DNA of 64,000 bases from Nocardiopsis listeri NBRC 13360 (GTDB lineage: Bacteria > Actinomycetota > Actinomycetes > Streptosporangiales > Streptosporangiaceae). Both the position numbers and the translations under genes were made by a program. The stretch lies in the NCBI RefSeq assembly GCF_001570765.1, contig NZ_BCSH01000047.1, positions 1-64,000 on the forward strand, given 5' to 3'. The notes under the pieces were generated by a model that was not told where the DNA came from, searched no databases, and worked only from the letters and a program-made list of their open reading frames with translations. Positions within the stretch are counted from its first letter, which is position 1; every line of letters begins with the position of its first letter. Shown here piece by piece: positions 51,408 to 60,332 of this stretch.

Positions 51408-52832
51408 TCAGGAGCCCAGGGCGCGTTTGAGGATCTTGCCCATGTCGTTGCGGGGCAGCGCGTCCAGCACGTGGAGGCGTCGCGGGCGCTTGTGCGGGGC
51501 CAGCTGAGCGGCGACCAGGTCGGCCAGCTCCGCCAGGGTGGGCGCCTGCGCGCCTCGGGATACGATCCACGCGACGACCCGCTCGCCCAGGTCGGGGTCG
51601 GGTTCGCCGGTGACGGCGGCCTCGGCCACCCCGGGGTGCGCCAGCAGCACGTTCTCGATCTCCCCGGCACCGATCTTGTAGCCACCGCTCTTGATCAGGT
51701 CGGTGCTCTTGCGACCCACCAACCGCACCAGACCCTCGGCGTCGACGGTGGCCATGTCCCCCGTCCGGAACCAACCGTCGTCGGTCATCGCCTCGGCGGT
51801 GGCCTCGGGACGGTTCAGGTACCCGCTGAACAGGTTGGCGCCGCGCACCTGCACCTCGCCGACCTCATCACCCTCGGGGAGCGGCTCCCCGTCGTCGCCG
51901 ACCAGACGCAGATCCACTCCGTCCAGCGGGGTGCCGACCGCGCCCGGACACGGCGGGTGGTCGAGGCGGACACTGGTGTTCATCAGGGTCTCGGTCATGC
52001 CGTAGCGCTCGACGACCCGGTGTCCGGTGGCGGCGGTGAGGCGCTCGTGGTCGGGCAACGGGAGCGCCGCCGAACCCGACACCAGCAGGCGGGCCCCGGC
52101 CAACGCCCGCGCCAGGGCGGGATCGTCGTCCACCGCCTGGGCCAGGCGGTGGTACATGGTCGGCACCCCGAACAGGAGCGTGCCCTCGTCCTCCAGACCC
52201 CGACGGACCGCTTCGGGTTCGAATCGTCCCAAGTGGTGCAGGGAACCGCCCAGGTACAGGGGCCCGAACACGCCCAGGACGAGGCCGTGCACGTGGAACA
52301 GCGGAAGCCCGTGCACGAGCACGTCCCGTTCCGTCCACGCCCAGGCGCGGGCGAGCGCGTCGAGGCCGGCCCGGATCGCGCGCCGAGAGATCAGTGCCCC
52401 CTTGGGCGGGCCGGTGGTGCCGGAGGTGTAGACGACCAACGCGATGGACTCGGGATCCACCTCGCGCACGAGCGGAGGAGTGACCGGGTCGGCGGAGGCG
52501 TCGACCTCGCGCACGGGAAGATCGGCCAGGGCCTGGGGAATCGCGGCGCCGGGCGGAGCGAGCAGGAGTTCGGGTCGGCTGTCGTCGATGACGTGCCGCA
52601 GCTCCCGTTCCCCGGATCGCGGGTTGAGCGGGACGACCGGGACCCCGGCCAGGACCGCCGCGGTCACGGCCACGCAAGTGTGCGGTGACGGGGTGGCCCA
52701 CACCGCGACCCGGCCCTCGGGCAGGTCGGCCGCGAGCCGGGAGGCGGCCCCGGCCAGTTCCCGATAGGTGAGGCGGTGGTCGCCGAACCGAAGGGCGGAT
52801 CGGTCGACGGGAGCTGTGACGAGGGGGAACAC
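51408..52832 (-). CDS. Acyl-CoA synthetase, MatB-like
   Basis: A 474-residue AMP-forming CoA ligase. Motifs: VVYTSGTTGPPKGALIS (A3), YGMTETLMNTS (A5), GWFRTGDMATVDAEGLVRLVGR (A7/A8), and C-terminal NDMGKILKRAL with the adenylation Lys. The short length and the RYGMTETLMNTS stretch resemble malonyl-CoA synthetase MatB, but the following Arg-rich substrate loop differs (VRLDHPPCPGAVG), so the acid is uncertain. GTG start with GAAGGGA upstream. It is convergent with the hydratase gene (9 bp apart). Confidence 0.88.
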   Translation of the reverse strand: MFPLVTAPVDRSALRFGDHRLTYRELAGAASRLAADLPEGRVAVWATPSPHTCVAVTAAVLAGVPVVPLNPRSGERELRHVIDDSRPELLLAPPGAAIPQALADLPVREVDASADPVTPPLVREVDPESIALVVYTSGTTGPPKGALISRRAIRAGLDALARAWAWTERDVLVHGLPLFHVHGLVLGVFGPLYLGGSLHHLGRFEPEAVRRGLEDEGTLLFGVPTMYHRLAQAVDDDPALARALAGARLLVSGSAALPLPDHERLTAATGHRVVERYGMTETLMNTSVRLDHPPCPGAVGTPLDGVDLRLVGDDGEPLPEGDEVGEVQVRGANLFSGYLNRPEATAEAMTDDGWFRTGDMATVDAEGLVRLVGRKSTDLIKSGGYKIGAGEIENVLLAHPGVAEAAVTGEPDPDLGERVVAWIVSRGAQAPTLAELADLVAAQLAPHKRPRRLHVLDALPRNDMGKILKRALGS

Positions 52833-52877
52833 GGGCTGGTCCCTTCATGGTGAACGGTGCGCAGGAACCATCCCTAT

Positions 52878-52927
52878 CCCATCGGCGCGGTGTTCGACTC
52901 CTGGAAGCCGGACATCGCGCCGATGGG
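52878..52927 (-). terminator. Terminator of the ribose-type ABC operon
   Basis: CCCATCGGCGCG (52878-52889) and CGCGCCGATGGG (52916-52927) are a perfect 12-bp inverted repeat around a 26-nt loop, 26 bp beyond the minus-strand stop of the fused transporter gene. Confidence 0.6.
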
Positions 52928-52953
52928 TTCGTTCCTCGGATGGAACGGCCGAT

Positions 52954-54897
52954 TCACCCGAACTCGTCGACGTTCTCCTCGGTGACGACCTCCACGGGGA
53001 CCATCACGGTCTCCTCCAGGCTCTCGCCCTCCACGACGGCGATCGCGTTGCGCAGCGCGACCCGACCCAGTTCGGCGGGCCGCTGGGCCACGGACGCGTA
53101 CAAGGTGCCCTCGGCGACCGCTTCGAGACCCTCGGGGGTGCCGTCGAAACCGATCACGACGGCCTCCTCGCCACGGGAGGACAACGCCGCGGCGGCGCCG
53201 AGCGCCATCTCGTCGTTCTCCGCGAACACGGCGTCGATGTCGCCGTTGCCCTGGAGCATGTTCGTCATCACGTCCAGCCCCTTGGACCGGTCGAAGTCGG
53301 CGGGCTGCCGGGCCACCACCTCGATGTCGGGGAACTCGGCGATGCCCTCCTCGAAACCGGAACCGCGCTCACGGCTGGCGGAGGTTCCCGGGGTGCCCTG
53401 CAACACCACGATCCGGCCCTCCTCACCGATCGCATCGGCCAACTCCTGGGCCGCCAACCGGCCGCCCTCGACGTTGTCGGAGGCCACCAGGGTCTCCACG
53501 TGGGCCTCGTTGACGCCACGGTCGGCCGCGACCACGGGGATGTCGGCGTTGTTGGCGCCGCCCACCGGAGGACCGGCGGCGTCGGAGTCCACCGGGTTGA
53601 TCACCATGGCGGCCACACCGGTGCTGACGAAGTTCTGGATCTGGTCGGCCTGCTGCGAGGCGTCGTCCTGGGCGTCGGTGACGACCAGTTCCACACCGGC
53701 CTCGTCCGCCTCCGCCTGCGCCCCGTCCCGCATCTGCAAGAAGAACGGGTTGTTCAGGGTGGACAGGGACATCCCGATCCGGGTCGTTTCGGTGCCGGAG
53801 TTCGGTGTCAGGAACGACAGGGCACCGACCACGAGGGCGGTCGCGGCCGCCGCGACCGCGAGCCGGATCCCCCGTTTACGACGGCTTCCGTTCGTACCGG
53901 AATCGGCCCCGGAACCCGCGCCCCCACCGCCACCGGAGCGACGGCGCAGCGTGTCGAACAGGACGGCGATCGCGATGACCACACCGATGACGACCTGTTG
54001 CCAGAACGCCGACACCGACAACAGGTTCAAGCCGTTGCGCAGCACCGCCAGGATCAGCGCACCGACCAGGGTGCCGAACGCCGACCCCACACCACCGGCG
54101 AGGCTGGCGCCACCGATGACGACCGCGGCGATCGCGTCCAGCTCGTAGCCCTGGGCGGCCTGTGGCTGGGCCGAGGCCAGACGGGAGGCCAGGATGATGC
54201 CGGCCACGGCCGCGAACAGACCCGACAGCGCGTAGATACCGAGCTGGTGCCGCTTGACGCGGATCCCGGACAGACGCGCGGCCTCCTCGTTGCCGCCGAT
54301 CGCGTACATCGCGCGTCCGGCGAAGGTCCGGCGCAGGATCACCGCGGTGACCAGCACCATCACCAGCATGATGATCACTGGGACGGGCAGCCACCCGCCC
54401 AGCGAACGGCCCAGGACGGCCACGGAGTCCGGCAGTGAGATCGGGCTGCCCTCGGACAGCACCAGGGACAGGCCGCGTCCGATCGACAACATCGCCAGGG
54501 TGGCGATGAACGAGGGCAGCCTGCCGTAGGCGATCAGCACACCGTTGACCAGACCGCACGCCACACCGGTGGCGGCGGCGAGGGGAAGCGCCGACCAGAT
54601 CGGGACACCCTGCACCGTGGCCAGGAAGCCCAGCACCGTCGCGGACAGCGCCGCCACCGAACCCACCGACAGGTCGATCCCACCGGAGATGATGACGAAG
54701 GTGACACCGAAGGCCAGGATCGCGATGACGGCGGCCTGCACACCCACGTTGAGGAGGTTCTGCGCCGTCAGGAAGTCGTCGGAGAGCAACGACATGACCA
54801 CGACCAGGATGGCCAGGGCGGTCAGCGCGCCGTTCTCCAGCAGGAATCTTCGTAGGGCGGACCAAGTGCCGCCACTCTTGCCCGTATCAGTGGCCAT
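52954..54897 (-). CDS. Fused sugar ABC permease and substrate-binding protein (RbsC-RbsB)
   Basis: A 647-residue fusion. Residues 1-320 are a full RbsC-type permease (AFGVTFVIISGGIDLSVGS, then GGASLAGGVGSAFGTLVGALILAVLRNGLNLL). A Gly/Ser linker (about 321-338) leads to one further transmembrane helix (about 344-362) and a periplasmic-binding-protein-1 domain to 647 with LSTLNNPFFLQMRDGAQAEA and DAVFAENDEMALGAAAAL. So the receptor is tethered to its own permease instead of being a lipoprotein. Second gene of the transporter operon, overlapping the ATPase gene by 11 bp. ATG after GTGGAGGG. Confidence 0.93.
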   Translation of the reverse strand: MATDTGKSGGTWSALRRFLLENGALTALAILVVVMSLLSDDFLTAQNLLNVGVQAAVIAILAFGVTFVIISGGIDLSVGSVAALSATVLGFLATVQGVPIWSALPLAAATGVACGLVNGVLIAYGRLPSFIATLAMLSIGRGLSLVLSEGSPISLPDSVAVLGRSLGGWLPVPVIIMLVMVLVTAVILRRTFAGRAMYAIGGNEEAARLSGIRVKRHQLGIYALSGLFAAVAGIILASRLASAQPQAAQGYELDAIAAVVIGGASLAGGVGSAFGTLVGALILAVLRNGLNLLSVSAFWQQVVIGVVIAIAVLFDTLRRRSGGGGGAGSGADSGTNGSRRKRGIRLAVAAAATALVVGALSFLTPNSGTETTRIGMSLSTLNNPFFLQMRDGAQAEADEAGVELVVTDAQDDASQQADQIQNFVSTGVAAMVINPVDSDAAGPPVGGANNADIPVVAADRGVNEAHVETLVASDNVEGGRLAAQELADAIGEEGRIVVLQGTPGTSASRERGSGFEEGIAEFPDIEVVARQPADFDRSKGLDVMTNMLQGNGDIDAVFAENDEMALGAAAALSSRGEEAVVIGFDGTPEGLEAVAEGTLYASVAQRPAELGRVALRNAIAVVEGESLEETVMVPVEVVTEENVDEFG

Positions 54898-56425
54898 CGT
54901 GGCCCTCCACTTCGTGCTCTTCAGTGCTCGACCGGGGGCCGGCGGCGACCGCGAGGGACATCACGGCGTCCTGCGTGGCCTCCTGCGCGCTGAGCTCCCC
55001 GGTGATGCGGCCCTGGGCCATGACGAGGATCCGGTCACTCATCCCCAGCACCTCGGGCAGGTCGCTGGAGATCATCAGCACCGCGTGACCGGAGGCGGTG
55101 AGTTCGTTGACGAGTCGGTAGATCTCGACCTTGGCGCCGGCGTCGACGCCGCGGGTCGGCTCGTCCAGGATCAGCACCCGAGAGTCGGCCAGCAGCCACT
55201 TGCCGATGACGACCTTCTGCTGGTTGCCGCCCGACAGGGTGCGCACGTGCTGGGAGATGCTCGACATGCGCACGCCCAGGTCGCCGGCGATCCGCCGGGC
55301 GGAGGCGCGCTGCCCCGCCAGGTTCACGAACCCGGCCTTGCTGGTGGGGCCCAGGGTGACCAGCCCCAGGTTCTCCTCGACGGAGGCGTCCAGGACCAGG
55401 CCCTGACCCTTGCGGTCCTCGGGGACCAGCCCCAGACCGGCGGTCATGGCCGCGTTGACGTCACCGCCGGGCAGCGGGCGGTCCAGGACCTCGACGGTGC
55501 CGGAGTCGTAGGGGTCCGCGCCGAAGACGGAGCGGGCGACCTCGGTGCGTCCGGCACCGACCAGCCCGGCCAGCCCCACGACCTCGCCCGCGCGGACCTC
55601 CAGGTCGACGTCCTCGAAGTGACCGGCCCGGGTCAGCCCCCGCACCCGCAGCAGCGACTCGCCCGTCTCGGGGCGTTCGCGCGGGTACTGTTCGTCGATG
55701 CTGCGCCCCACCATCAGGCGCACCAGTTCGTCCTCGGGGGTGTCGGCGCCCACGTGCGCGACCGAACGGCCGTCCCGCAGCACCGTCACCCGGTCGGCGA
55801 GCGCCCCGATCTCCTCCAGGTGGTGGGTGATGAAGACGATGCCCACACCGTCCTCACGCAGACGACGCGCGATGGTGAAGAGCCGCTCGACCTCTTCCGT
55901 GGTGAGCACGGCGGTGGGCTCGTCCATGATGAGGACCTTGGCGTTCAGGCTGAGCGCCTTGGCGATCTCCACCATCTGCAAACGGGCGATGCCCAGTCCG
56001 CGCACCTTGGCGCGCGGGGACACGTCCACGCCCACGCGTTCGAGCAGCGCGGCGGCCTCGGCCTCCATGCGCCGGTGGTCGATGAACCCGAACCGGCGGG
56101 GCTGGCGGCCCAGGAAGATGTTCTCCGCCACCGTGACGTCGGGGACCAGGTTGAACTCCTGGTAGATGGTGGCGATGCCCAGCCGTGCGGCGTGCTGGGC
56201 GTCCCGGACGAGGGTCTCGGAGTCCTCGACGAGGATCCGGCCGCGGTCGGGGCGGTGGGCACCGGAGAGCACCTTGATGAGGGTGCTCTTGCCGGCCCCG
56301 TTCTCACCGAGGAGGGCGTGGACCTCGCCCCGACGCAGGTCGAAGTCGACGTCGTCGAGGGCGATCACCCCGGGGAAGGCCTTGCGCACCCCCTCGACGC
56401 GCAGGAGTTCGTCCGTACTACTCAC
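54887..56425 (-). CDS. Sugar ABC transporter ATP-binding protein (RbsA-like)
   Basis: A 512-residue double-cassette ATPase. First cassette Walker A LGENGAGKST; the second has the normal divergent GLVGAGRTE loop, plus LSGGNQQKVVIGKWL and VLILDEPTRGVD. This is the RbsA/MglA/XylG layout for pentose or hexose import. The GTG start overlaps the lacI stop by 8 bp with AAGGGAG upstream; its end overlaps the fused permease gene. Sugar specificity cannot be fixed, but ribose-like is most likely. Confidence 0.95.
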   Translation of the reverse strand: MSSTDELLRVEGVRKAFPGVIALDDVDFDLRRGEVHALLGENGAGKSTLIKVLSGAHRPDRGRILVEDSETLVRDAQHAARLGIATIYQEFNLVPDVTVAENIFLGRQPRRFGFIDHRRMEAEAAALLERVGVDVSPRAKVRGLGIARLQMVEIAKALSLNAKVLIMDEPTAVLTTEEVERLFTIARRLREDGVGIVFITHHLEEIGALADRVTVLRDGRSVAHVGADTPEDELVRLMVGRSIDEQYPRERPETGESLLRVRGLTRAGHFEDVDLEVRAGEVVGLAGLVGAGRTEVARSVFGADPYDSGTVEVLDRPLPGGDVNAAMTAGLGLVPEDRKGQGLVLDASVEENLGLVTLGPTSKAGFVNLAGQRASARRIAGDLGVRMSSISQHVRTLSGGNQQKVVIGKWLLADSRVLILDEPTRGVDAGAKVEIYRLVNELTASGHAVLMISSDLPEVLGMSDRILVMAQGRITGELSAQEATQDAVMSLAVAAGPRSSTEEHEVEGHDGH

Positions 56426-57434
56426 GTGTGGCTCCCTTGGTTTCCGGCTCGCCGCAGGAGCGGCGTACGACGAGGTGGGCGGGCAGGACGGTGGAGGAGG
56501 CGGGAGACCCCGCGATGAGGTCGGCCAGGGCCCGTACCGCGACCCGGCCCAGTTCCGCCGTGGGTTGGGCGATCGTGGTGATCGGAGGGTCGGTGTGCGA
56601 GAACCAGGGGATGTCGTCGAAGGCGGCCAGGGCGATGTCGTCGGGGACCCGCAGACCGCGCGCCCCGATCTCGTCCAGGGCGCCGAGCGCCATGAGGTTG
56701 TCGGTGGCGAAGACGACGTCGGGGGGCTGCGTCAGGTTCAGGAAACGTTCGGTGCAGACGCGTCCGCTCTCGGCCTGGAAGTCGCCGCGGCCCACGTACT
56801 CGTCGGGCAGCGCGAGGCCGTGGACGGCCAGGGCCGCGCGGAAGGCGTCCACGCGCTCGCGGCCGGTGGTGGTGGCCGCCGGCCCGGTGATGATGGCCAG
56901 GCGCCGGTGGCCGAGCGCGTACAGGTGGTCGACGAGGTCGGCGATGGCCGTGCGGCCGTCGGAGCGGACCACGGGCACGTCGACGCCGGTGATCCAGCGG
57001 TCGACGAACACCACCGGGGTGTCCCCGGCCGCGGCCTCCAGGGTCATGGGGGAGCGGCCGTCGGCGGGGGAGACGAGCAGGCCGTCGATGCGCCGGTCCA
57101 GCAGGCCGCGTACGTGGTGGTCCTCCAGGTCGGCGCGTTCGTCGGCGTTGCCGATGATGACGCTGTAGCCGAGCTCGCGGGCCTCCTCCTCCACGGCGCG
57201 GGCCAGTTCGGTGAAGTACGGGTTGAGGACGTCGCTGATGACCAGACCGATGGTTCCGGTCCGGTGGGTGCGCAGTGAACGGGCCACGACGTTGGGTCGG
57301 TAGCCGAGCGCGTCGGTGGCGGCCAGGACCCGTTCGCGGGCGTCGTCGCTGACCGAGGGGTGGCCGTTGAGCGCCCGGGAGACCGTGGCCACGGACAGGC
57401 CGGCCGACTCGGCGACGTCCTTGATGCTCACCAT
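56418..57434 (-). CDS. LacI-family sugar operon repressor
   Basis: A 338-residue LacI/GalR regulator. The helix-turn-helix (KDVAESAGLSVATVSRALNG) and hinge are followed by a periplasmic-binding-like sugar domain. I start at MVSIKDVA, the usual N-terminus, although a GTG three codons earlier is possible. It is the first gene of the transporter operon and is autoregulated through a perfect LacI operator 27 bp upstream. A ribose-type ligand would lift repression. Confidence 0.95.
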   Translation of the reverse strand: MVSIKDVAESAGLSVATVSRALNGHPSVSDDARERVLAATDALGYRPNVVARSLRTHRTGTIGLVISDVLNPYFTELARAVEEEARELGYSVIIGNADERADLEDHHVRGLLDRRIDGLLVSPADGRSPMTLEAAAGDTPVVFVDRWITGVDVPVVRSDGRTAIADLVDHLYALGHRRLAIITGPAATTTGRERVDAFRAALAVHGLALPDEYVGRGDFQAESGRVCTERFLNLTQPPDVVFATDNLMALGALDEIGARGLRVPDDIALAAFDDIPWFSHTDPPITTIAQPTAELGRVAVRALADLIAGSPASSTVLPAHLVVRRSCGEPETKGATRE

Positions 57435-57460
57435 GGCGTCCACACCCCTCTCTCATCTCG

Positions 57461-57474
57461 TGGAAACGATTACA
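57461..57474. promoter_or_regulatory. LacI-family operator
   Basis: Minus-strand TGTAATCGTTTCCA fits the LacI/GalR consensus TGNAANCGNTTNCA at every fixed position. It lies 27 bp upstream of the regulator's start, so repression of the whole lacI-ABC operon is expected. Confidence 0.85.
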
Positions 57475-57596
57475 TGGTCGAAAGCGATGATGCCAGACGA
57501 GAAGGGCACAAAAGTTCACACGCTGGGGTCGCAGGGATCTCGAACACGCGAATTGCCCGATATGTGCGTTTTTTCGGCATGCTTCACGGGGAAAGT

Positions 57597-57658
57597 GTGA
57601 CGCCGGTCACGAAGGGTTCGCTTCGCCGGTGGCACCGGCGGCAGTGACACCACGTCAC
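57597..57658. promoter_or_regulatory. Pair of GTGAC/GTCAC dyads upstream of the DUF3159 gene
   Basis: GTGAC-GCCG-GTCAC (57597-57610) and GTGAC-ACCAC-GTCAC (57644-57658) share the same arms, with starts 47 bp apart. Between them lies GCCGGT-GGC-ACCGGC. They are candidate sites for one unknown regulator in the 347-bp gap; nothing else was seen there. Confidence 0.45.
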
Positions 57659-57781
57659 GCCCGGATCCTCCGGAACGTCATGGGCAGGTGCTGACGCGAC
57701 GCCACTGCCCGACCACGGCGTCGACGGCTTGAATCGAAGAAGAGGGAATCGCACACGAAACCGAAGGTGGAGGAACCTCCC

Positions 57782-58471
57782 ATGAGTGACCACGAACCCG
57801 CCCGAGAGGCCACCGAACAGACCGTGGACCTGAAACAGGAGGTGCTCAAGGGCGTGGGCGGCCCGTCGGGGATGGTGTACTCCGCCCTGCCGGTCGTGGT
57901 CTTCGCGGCGGCCGTCTCTTTCCTCTCACTGTTCGCGGCGATCGGCGTCTCGATCACCGTCGCCTCGGCGCTGGCGGTGTTCCGGATGTGGCGGGGCGAG
58001 CAGCTCGTCACCGCGATGGGAGGCGTCATGGGGGTGGTGGTCGCCGGAGGGGTCTCCTCCCTCACCGGCTCGGCCAACGACTTCTTCCTGATCGGGATCT
58101 GGGCCTCCCTGGCGGGAGCCCTGGTCACCTTGGCCTCGTTGCTGGTGCGACGCCCGCTGACCGGGGTGATCTGGAGCGCGCTCCACGGCGACACCCACCC
58201 CTGGCGTGCGGACCGGTCCTCACTGTTCGCGCACGACCTCGCCACGCTGTCGGTGGCGGCCATCTTCGTCGCGCGATTCGCCGTACGGCAGTGGCTCTAC
58301 CTCGCCGACTCCACGACCGGGCTCGCCATCGCCGACACGGTGACGGGGTTCCCACTGACGGCACTGGCCGCGGTCGTGGTCGTCTGGGCGTTCCGTCGTA
58401 CGAGCAAGCGCTGGAAGGTTCAGAGTGACGCCAGGAACTCGTCGATGCCCGCGACCTCGGCGCGGTCGTAG
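57782..58471 (+). CDS. DUF3159 family membrane protein
   Basis: A 229-residue protein with about five to six transmembrane helices (residues 30-210) and the family pattern GGPSGMVYSALPVVVFAAA and WRADRSSLFAHDLATLSVAAIFVARFAVRQWLY. Function unknown; widespread in actinobacteria. The ATG follows GGAGG, but that site can pair with the adjacent CCTCC (57769-57780), so translation may be damped. Its 3' end overlaps the convergent LLM gene by 52 bp, so the last 17 codons are antisense to it. Confidence 0.85.
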   Translation: MSDHEPAREATEQTVDLKQEVLKGVGGPSGMVYSALPVVVFAAAVSFLSLFAAIGVSITVASALAVFRMWRGEQLVTAMGGVMGVVVAGGVSSLTGSANDFFLIGIWASLAGALVTLASLLVRRPLTGVIWSALHGDTHPWRADRSSLFAHDLATLSVAAIFVARFAVRQWLYLADSTTGLAIADTVTGFPLTALAAVVVVWAFRRTSKRWKVQSDARNSSMPATSARS

Positions 58472-59382
58472 GTACTGACGTTGGCGAGGAGTTCGGCGGC
58501 GCCGGTTCGCTCGACGAGGTCGGTGAGCGAGTCCACCACCTGGTCAGGGGTACCGGCGATCGCGCCGGACAGCCAGTCGTCCACCGCCCTGAGCTTCATC
58601 GCGCTGGTCGTGCCATCGAGCAGTCGACGGACCTCCTCCACGGGCCTCAGCGCCCGGAACTCGCCCACCTCCCGCGAGTCCGCGTAGGCCCAGGCCTCGG
58701 GAAGCAGCAGGTCGCGGGCTCGCTCGGCGGTCTCCGCGACGGCGATGTCCACGTTCACGACCAGGTAGGGATCAGGCGCGGTCGGGCCCGGTCGGAAGCC
58801 TTGGAAGTAGCCGGCCAAGCGATCCGGGTCGCGTAGCAGCGGCCCCGCGGCCACCACGGGCAGCCCCAGCTCCGAAGCCAAGGCCATCCCGCCCTTGATG
58901 GCGAGCATGAACACCGGAGGAGGTTCGACGCGCGGCCTGACGGTGACGTCGGCCGTCCCGCTCAGATATTCGAGGACCTCCTCGACCTCGGCGGGGTACT
59001 CGCCCTCCCGCAGGGCGGTCCGCCCCAGCGCTTTGCGGATACGAGTGGTGAAACCGAGCGAGCCGCCGAGCCCCAGGTCGAACCGGCCGGGGAAGAGCGC
59101 CGCCAAGAGCAGGGCCTGTTCGGCGATCACCATCGGGCTGTGGTTGGGGACCATGATCCCGCCCGTGCCCAACCGAATACGCCGCGTTCGGGCGCCGATC
59201 GCGGCGAGCAGCACCGCGGGGGCCGAGCCGGCGATGCCCGGGACCGCGTGGTGCTCGGCGGTCCAGAACCGGTGGAAACCCAGCTCCTCCGCGCGCACCG
59301 CCCTCTCGATGGTCGTCGCGAGGGCCGCCGCGTCGGATTCCCCGGCGCGGGTCCGTGAACGGTCGAGCAGAGAGACACGCAT
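58420..59382 (-). CDS. LLM-class flavin-dependent oxidoreductase
   Basis: A 320-residue bacterial luciferase-like oxidoreductase of the MsnO8/LuxA-like short type. LGFHRFWTAEHHAVPGIAGSAPAVLLAAIGARTRRIRLGTGGIMVPNHSP is the conserved N-terminal block, and the expected middle region (LAALFPGRFDLGLGGS) follows. ATG after GGGAGCAAGG. It uses FMN or F420; which one, and the substrate, cannot be told. Its 3' end overlaps the convergent DUF3159 gene. Confidence 0.92.
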   Translation of the reverse strand: MRVSLLDRSRTRAGESDAAALATTIERAVRAEELGFHRFWTAEHHAVPGIAGSAPAVLLAAIGARTRRIRLGTGGIMVPNHSPMVIAEQALLLAALFPGRFDLGLGGSLGFTTRIRKALGRTALREGEYPAEVEEVLEYLSGTADVTVRPRVEPPPVFMLAIKGGMALASELGLPVVAAGPLLRDPDRLAGYFQGFRPGPTAPDPYLVVNVDIAVAETAERARDLLLPEAWAYADSREVGEFRALRPVEEVRRLLDGTTSAMKLRAVDDWLSGAIAGTPDQVVDSLTDLVERTGAAELLANVSTYDRAEVAGIDEFLASL

Positions 59383-59574
59383 CCGCCCTTGCTCCCTTCG
59401 GTGACACACGTCGGAAAACGAAAGCGGGCTCGCGAGCGGGGTGCTTTCACGGCGCTCGGGAGCCGTGGGGAGACCTTCCCCTTTCCCATGATCCTCCAAC
59501 GGGGGAGGGGAGGTGACCTTCGCCGCGGCATGGCCTGGTCACAGGACCGAACCCGGCATAGACTCCTGTGCCGA

Positions 59575-59820
59575 ATGGCAGGTTCCGACTTCCTCGACCT
59601 CGACCCGAGCACGGCCCCCTCACGAGGCCGGACGGCGTGGCTCGCGCAGCGTCTGCGCGCGGCGATCGCCGACGGCACCCTGCCACCAGGCACACGACTG
59701 CCGGCCGGCCGCGCCCTGGCCGAGGAACTGCCCCTGGCACGTGGGACCGTCGTGGAGGCCTACCGAAGGCTCGGTGAGGAAGGTCTGCTGGTCACCAACC
59801 GGGGTGGTGGTACGACCGTC
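59575..59820 (+). pseudogene. 5' remnant of a GntR/MocR-family regulator gene
   Basis: The first 82 codons encode a GntR winged helix typical of MocR/PdxR proteins (RLRAAIADGTLPPGTRLPAGRALAEELPLARGTVVEAYRRLGEEGLL). After about 59820 the frame continues only as antisense of the lysE remnant, so the aminotransferase-like effector domain (normally about 350 residues) is missing. Either a pseudogene left by a deletion or a DNA-binding-only product. Confidence 0.75.
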
Positions 59821-60055
59821 AGGTACGCGACCCCCAGCCACTTGATGGCCCCGAACGCGACCGGGCTCGCCGTCAGGACGGCGGCCGCGCAGGTGAGGGC
59901 CGCCACCAGGTGCGGGAGGATCCCCAGGGCGCACCGACCGCCGCGACCAGCCCGGCCCTGGCCCCGCGCGTCAGGCCGGCCGCGATGGTGAACAACACAC
60001 CGGTCCCCGGTGTCGCCGTCACCACGATCGAGGTCGTCCAGAACTCTATAGTCAT
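59820..60055 (-). pseudogene. 5' remnant of a LysE-family exporter gene, with frameshift
   Basis: From the ATG at 60055 the frame gives a LysE/RhtB N-terminus (TTSIVVTATPGTGVLFTIAAGLTRGARAGL). Near 59924-59938 one base appears lost; in the next frame the family sequence continues (LGILPHLVAALTCAAAVLTAS, then KWLGVAYL) until it meets the GntR remnant at about 59820. The remaining two thirds are gone. Clearly inactive. Confidence 0.8.
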
Positions 60056-60218
60056 ACCGCCACGCTGTCCGTCACATGGCCCATCAAGAAGTGCCAAATC
60101 GTGCTCGGACAACCGGACCAAGCGGTCGACCCGATCAACGACACCGATCCGATGGGCTTCTCACCGAACTGTTCCGGTGCCCGTTCACCGGACCCGAGGC
60201 ACCATCGTGGAAACAACG

Positions 60219-60246
60219 GAAGCGGGCTCCCGAGGGAACCCGCTTC
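60219..60246 (-). terminator. tRNA cluster 2 distal hairpin
   Basis: GAAGCGGG (60219-60226) and CCCGCTTC (60239-60246) form a perfect stem followed on the minus strand by a T-containing tract. Sequence and flanks are paralogous to those at 28559. Confidence 0.6.
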
Positions 60247-60287
60247 GAAGATGATCTCCCAGCCATCTCCCATGGGAGAGACCGGAA

Positions 60288-60327
60288 AACGGCAAAGGCC
60301 AGAGCCGAAGCTCTGACCCTTGCCGTT
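60288..60327 (-). terminator. tRNA cluster 2 proximal terminator
   Basis: A long imperfect stem: AACGGCAA (60288-60295) with TTGCCGTT (60320-60327) outside and CAGAGC-CGAA-GCTCTG at the tip, six bases past tRNA-Val, with TTTT on the minus strand at its end. Confidence 0.75.
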
Positions 60328-60332
60328 GTTTG

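Noticed and set aside
52856-52987. A + strand 43-codon frame (HPYPIGAVFDSWKPD) over the 52878 hairpin
   Set aside because: It looks protein-like, but the segment is explained by a perfect inverted repeat just after the transporter stop, it has no ribosome site and runs into the opposite gene.
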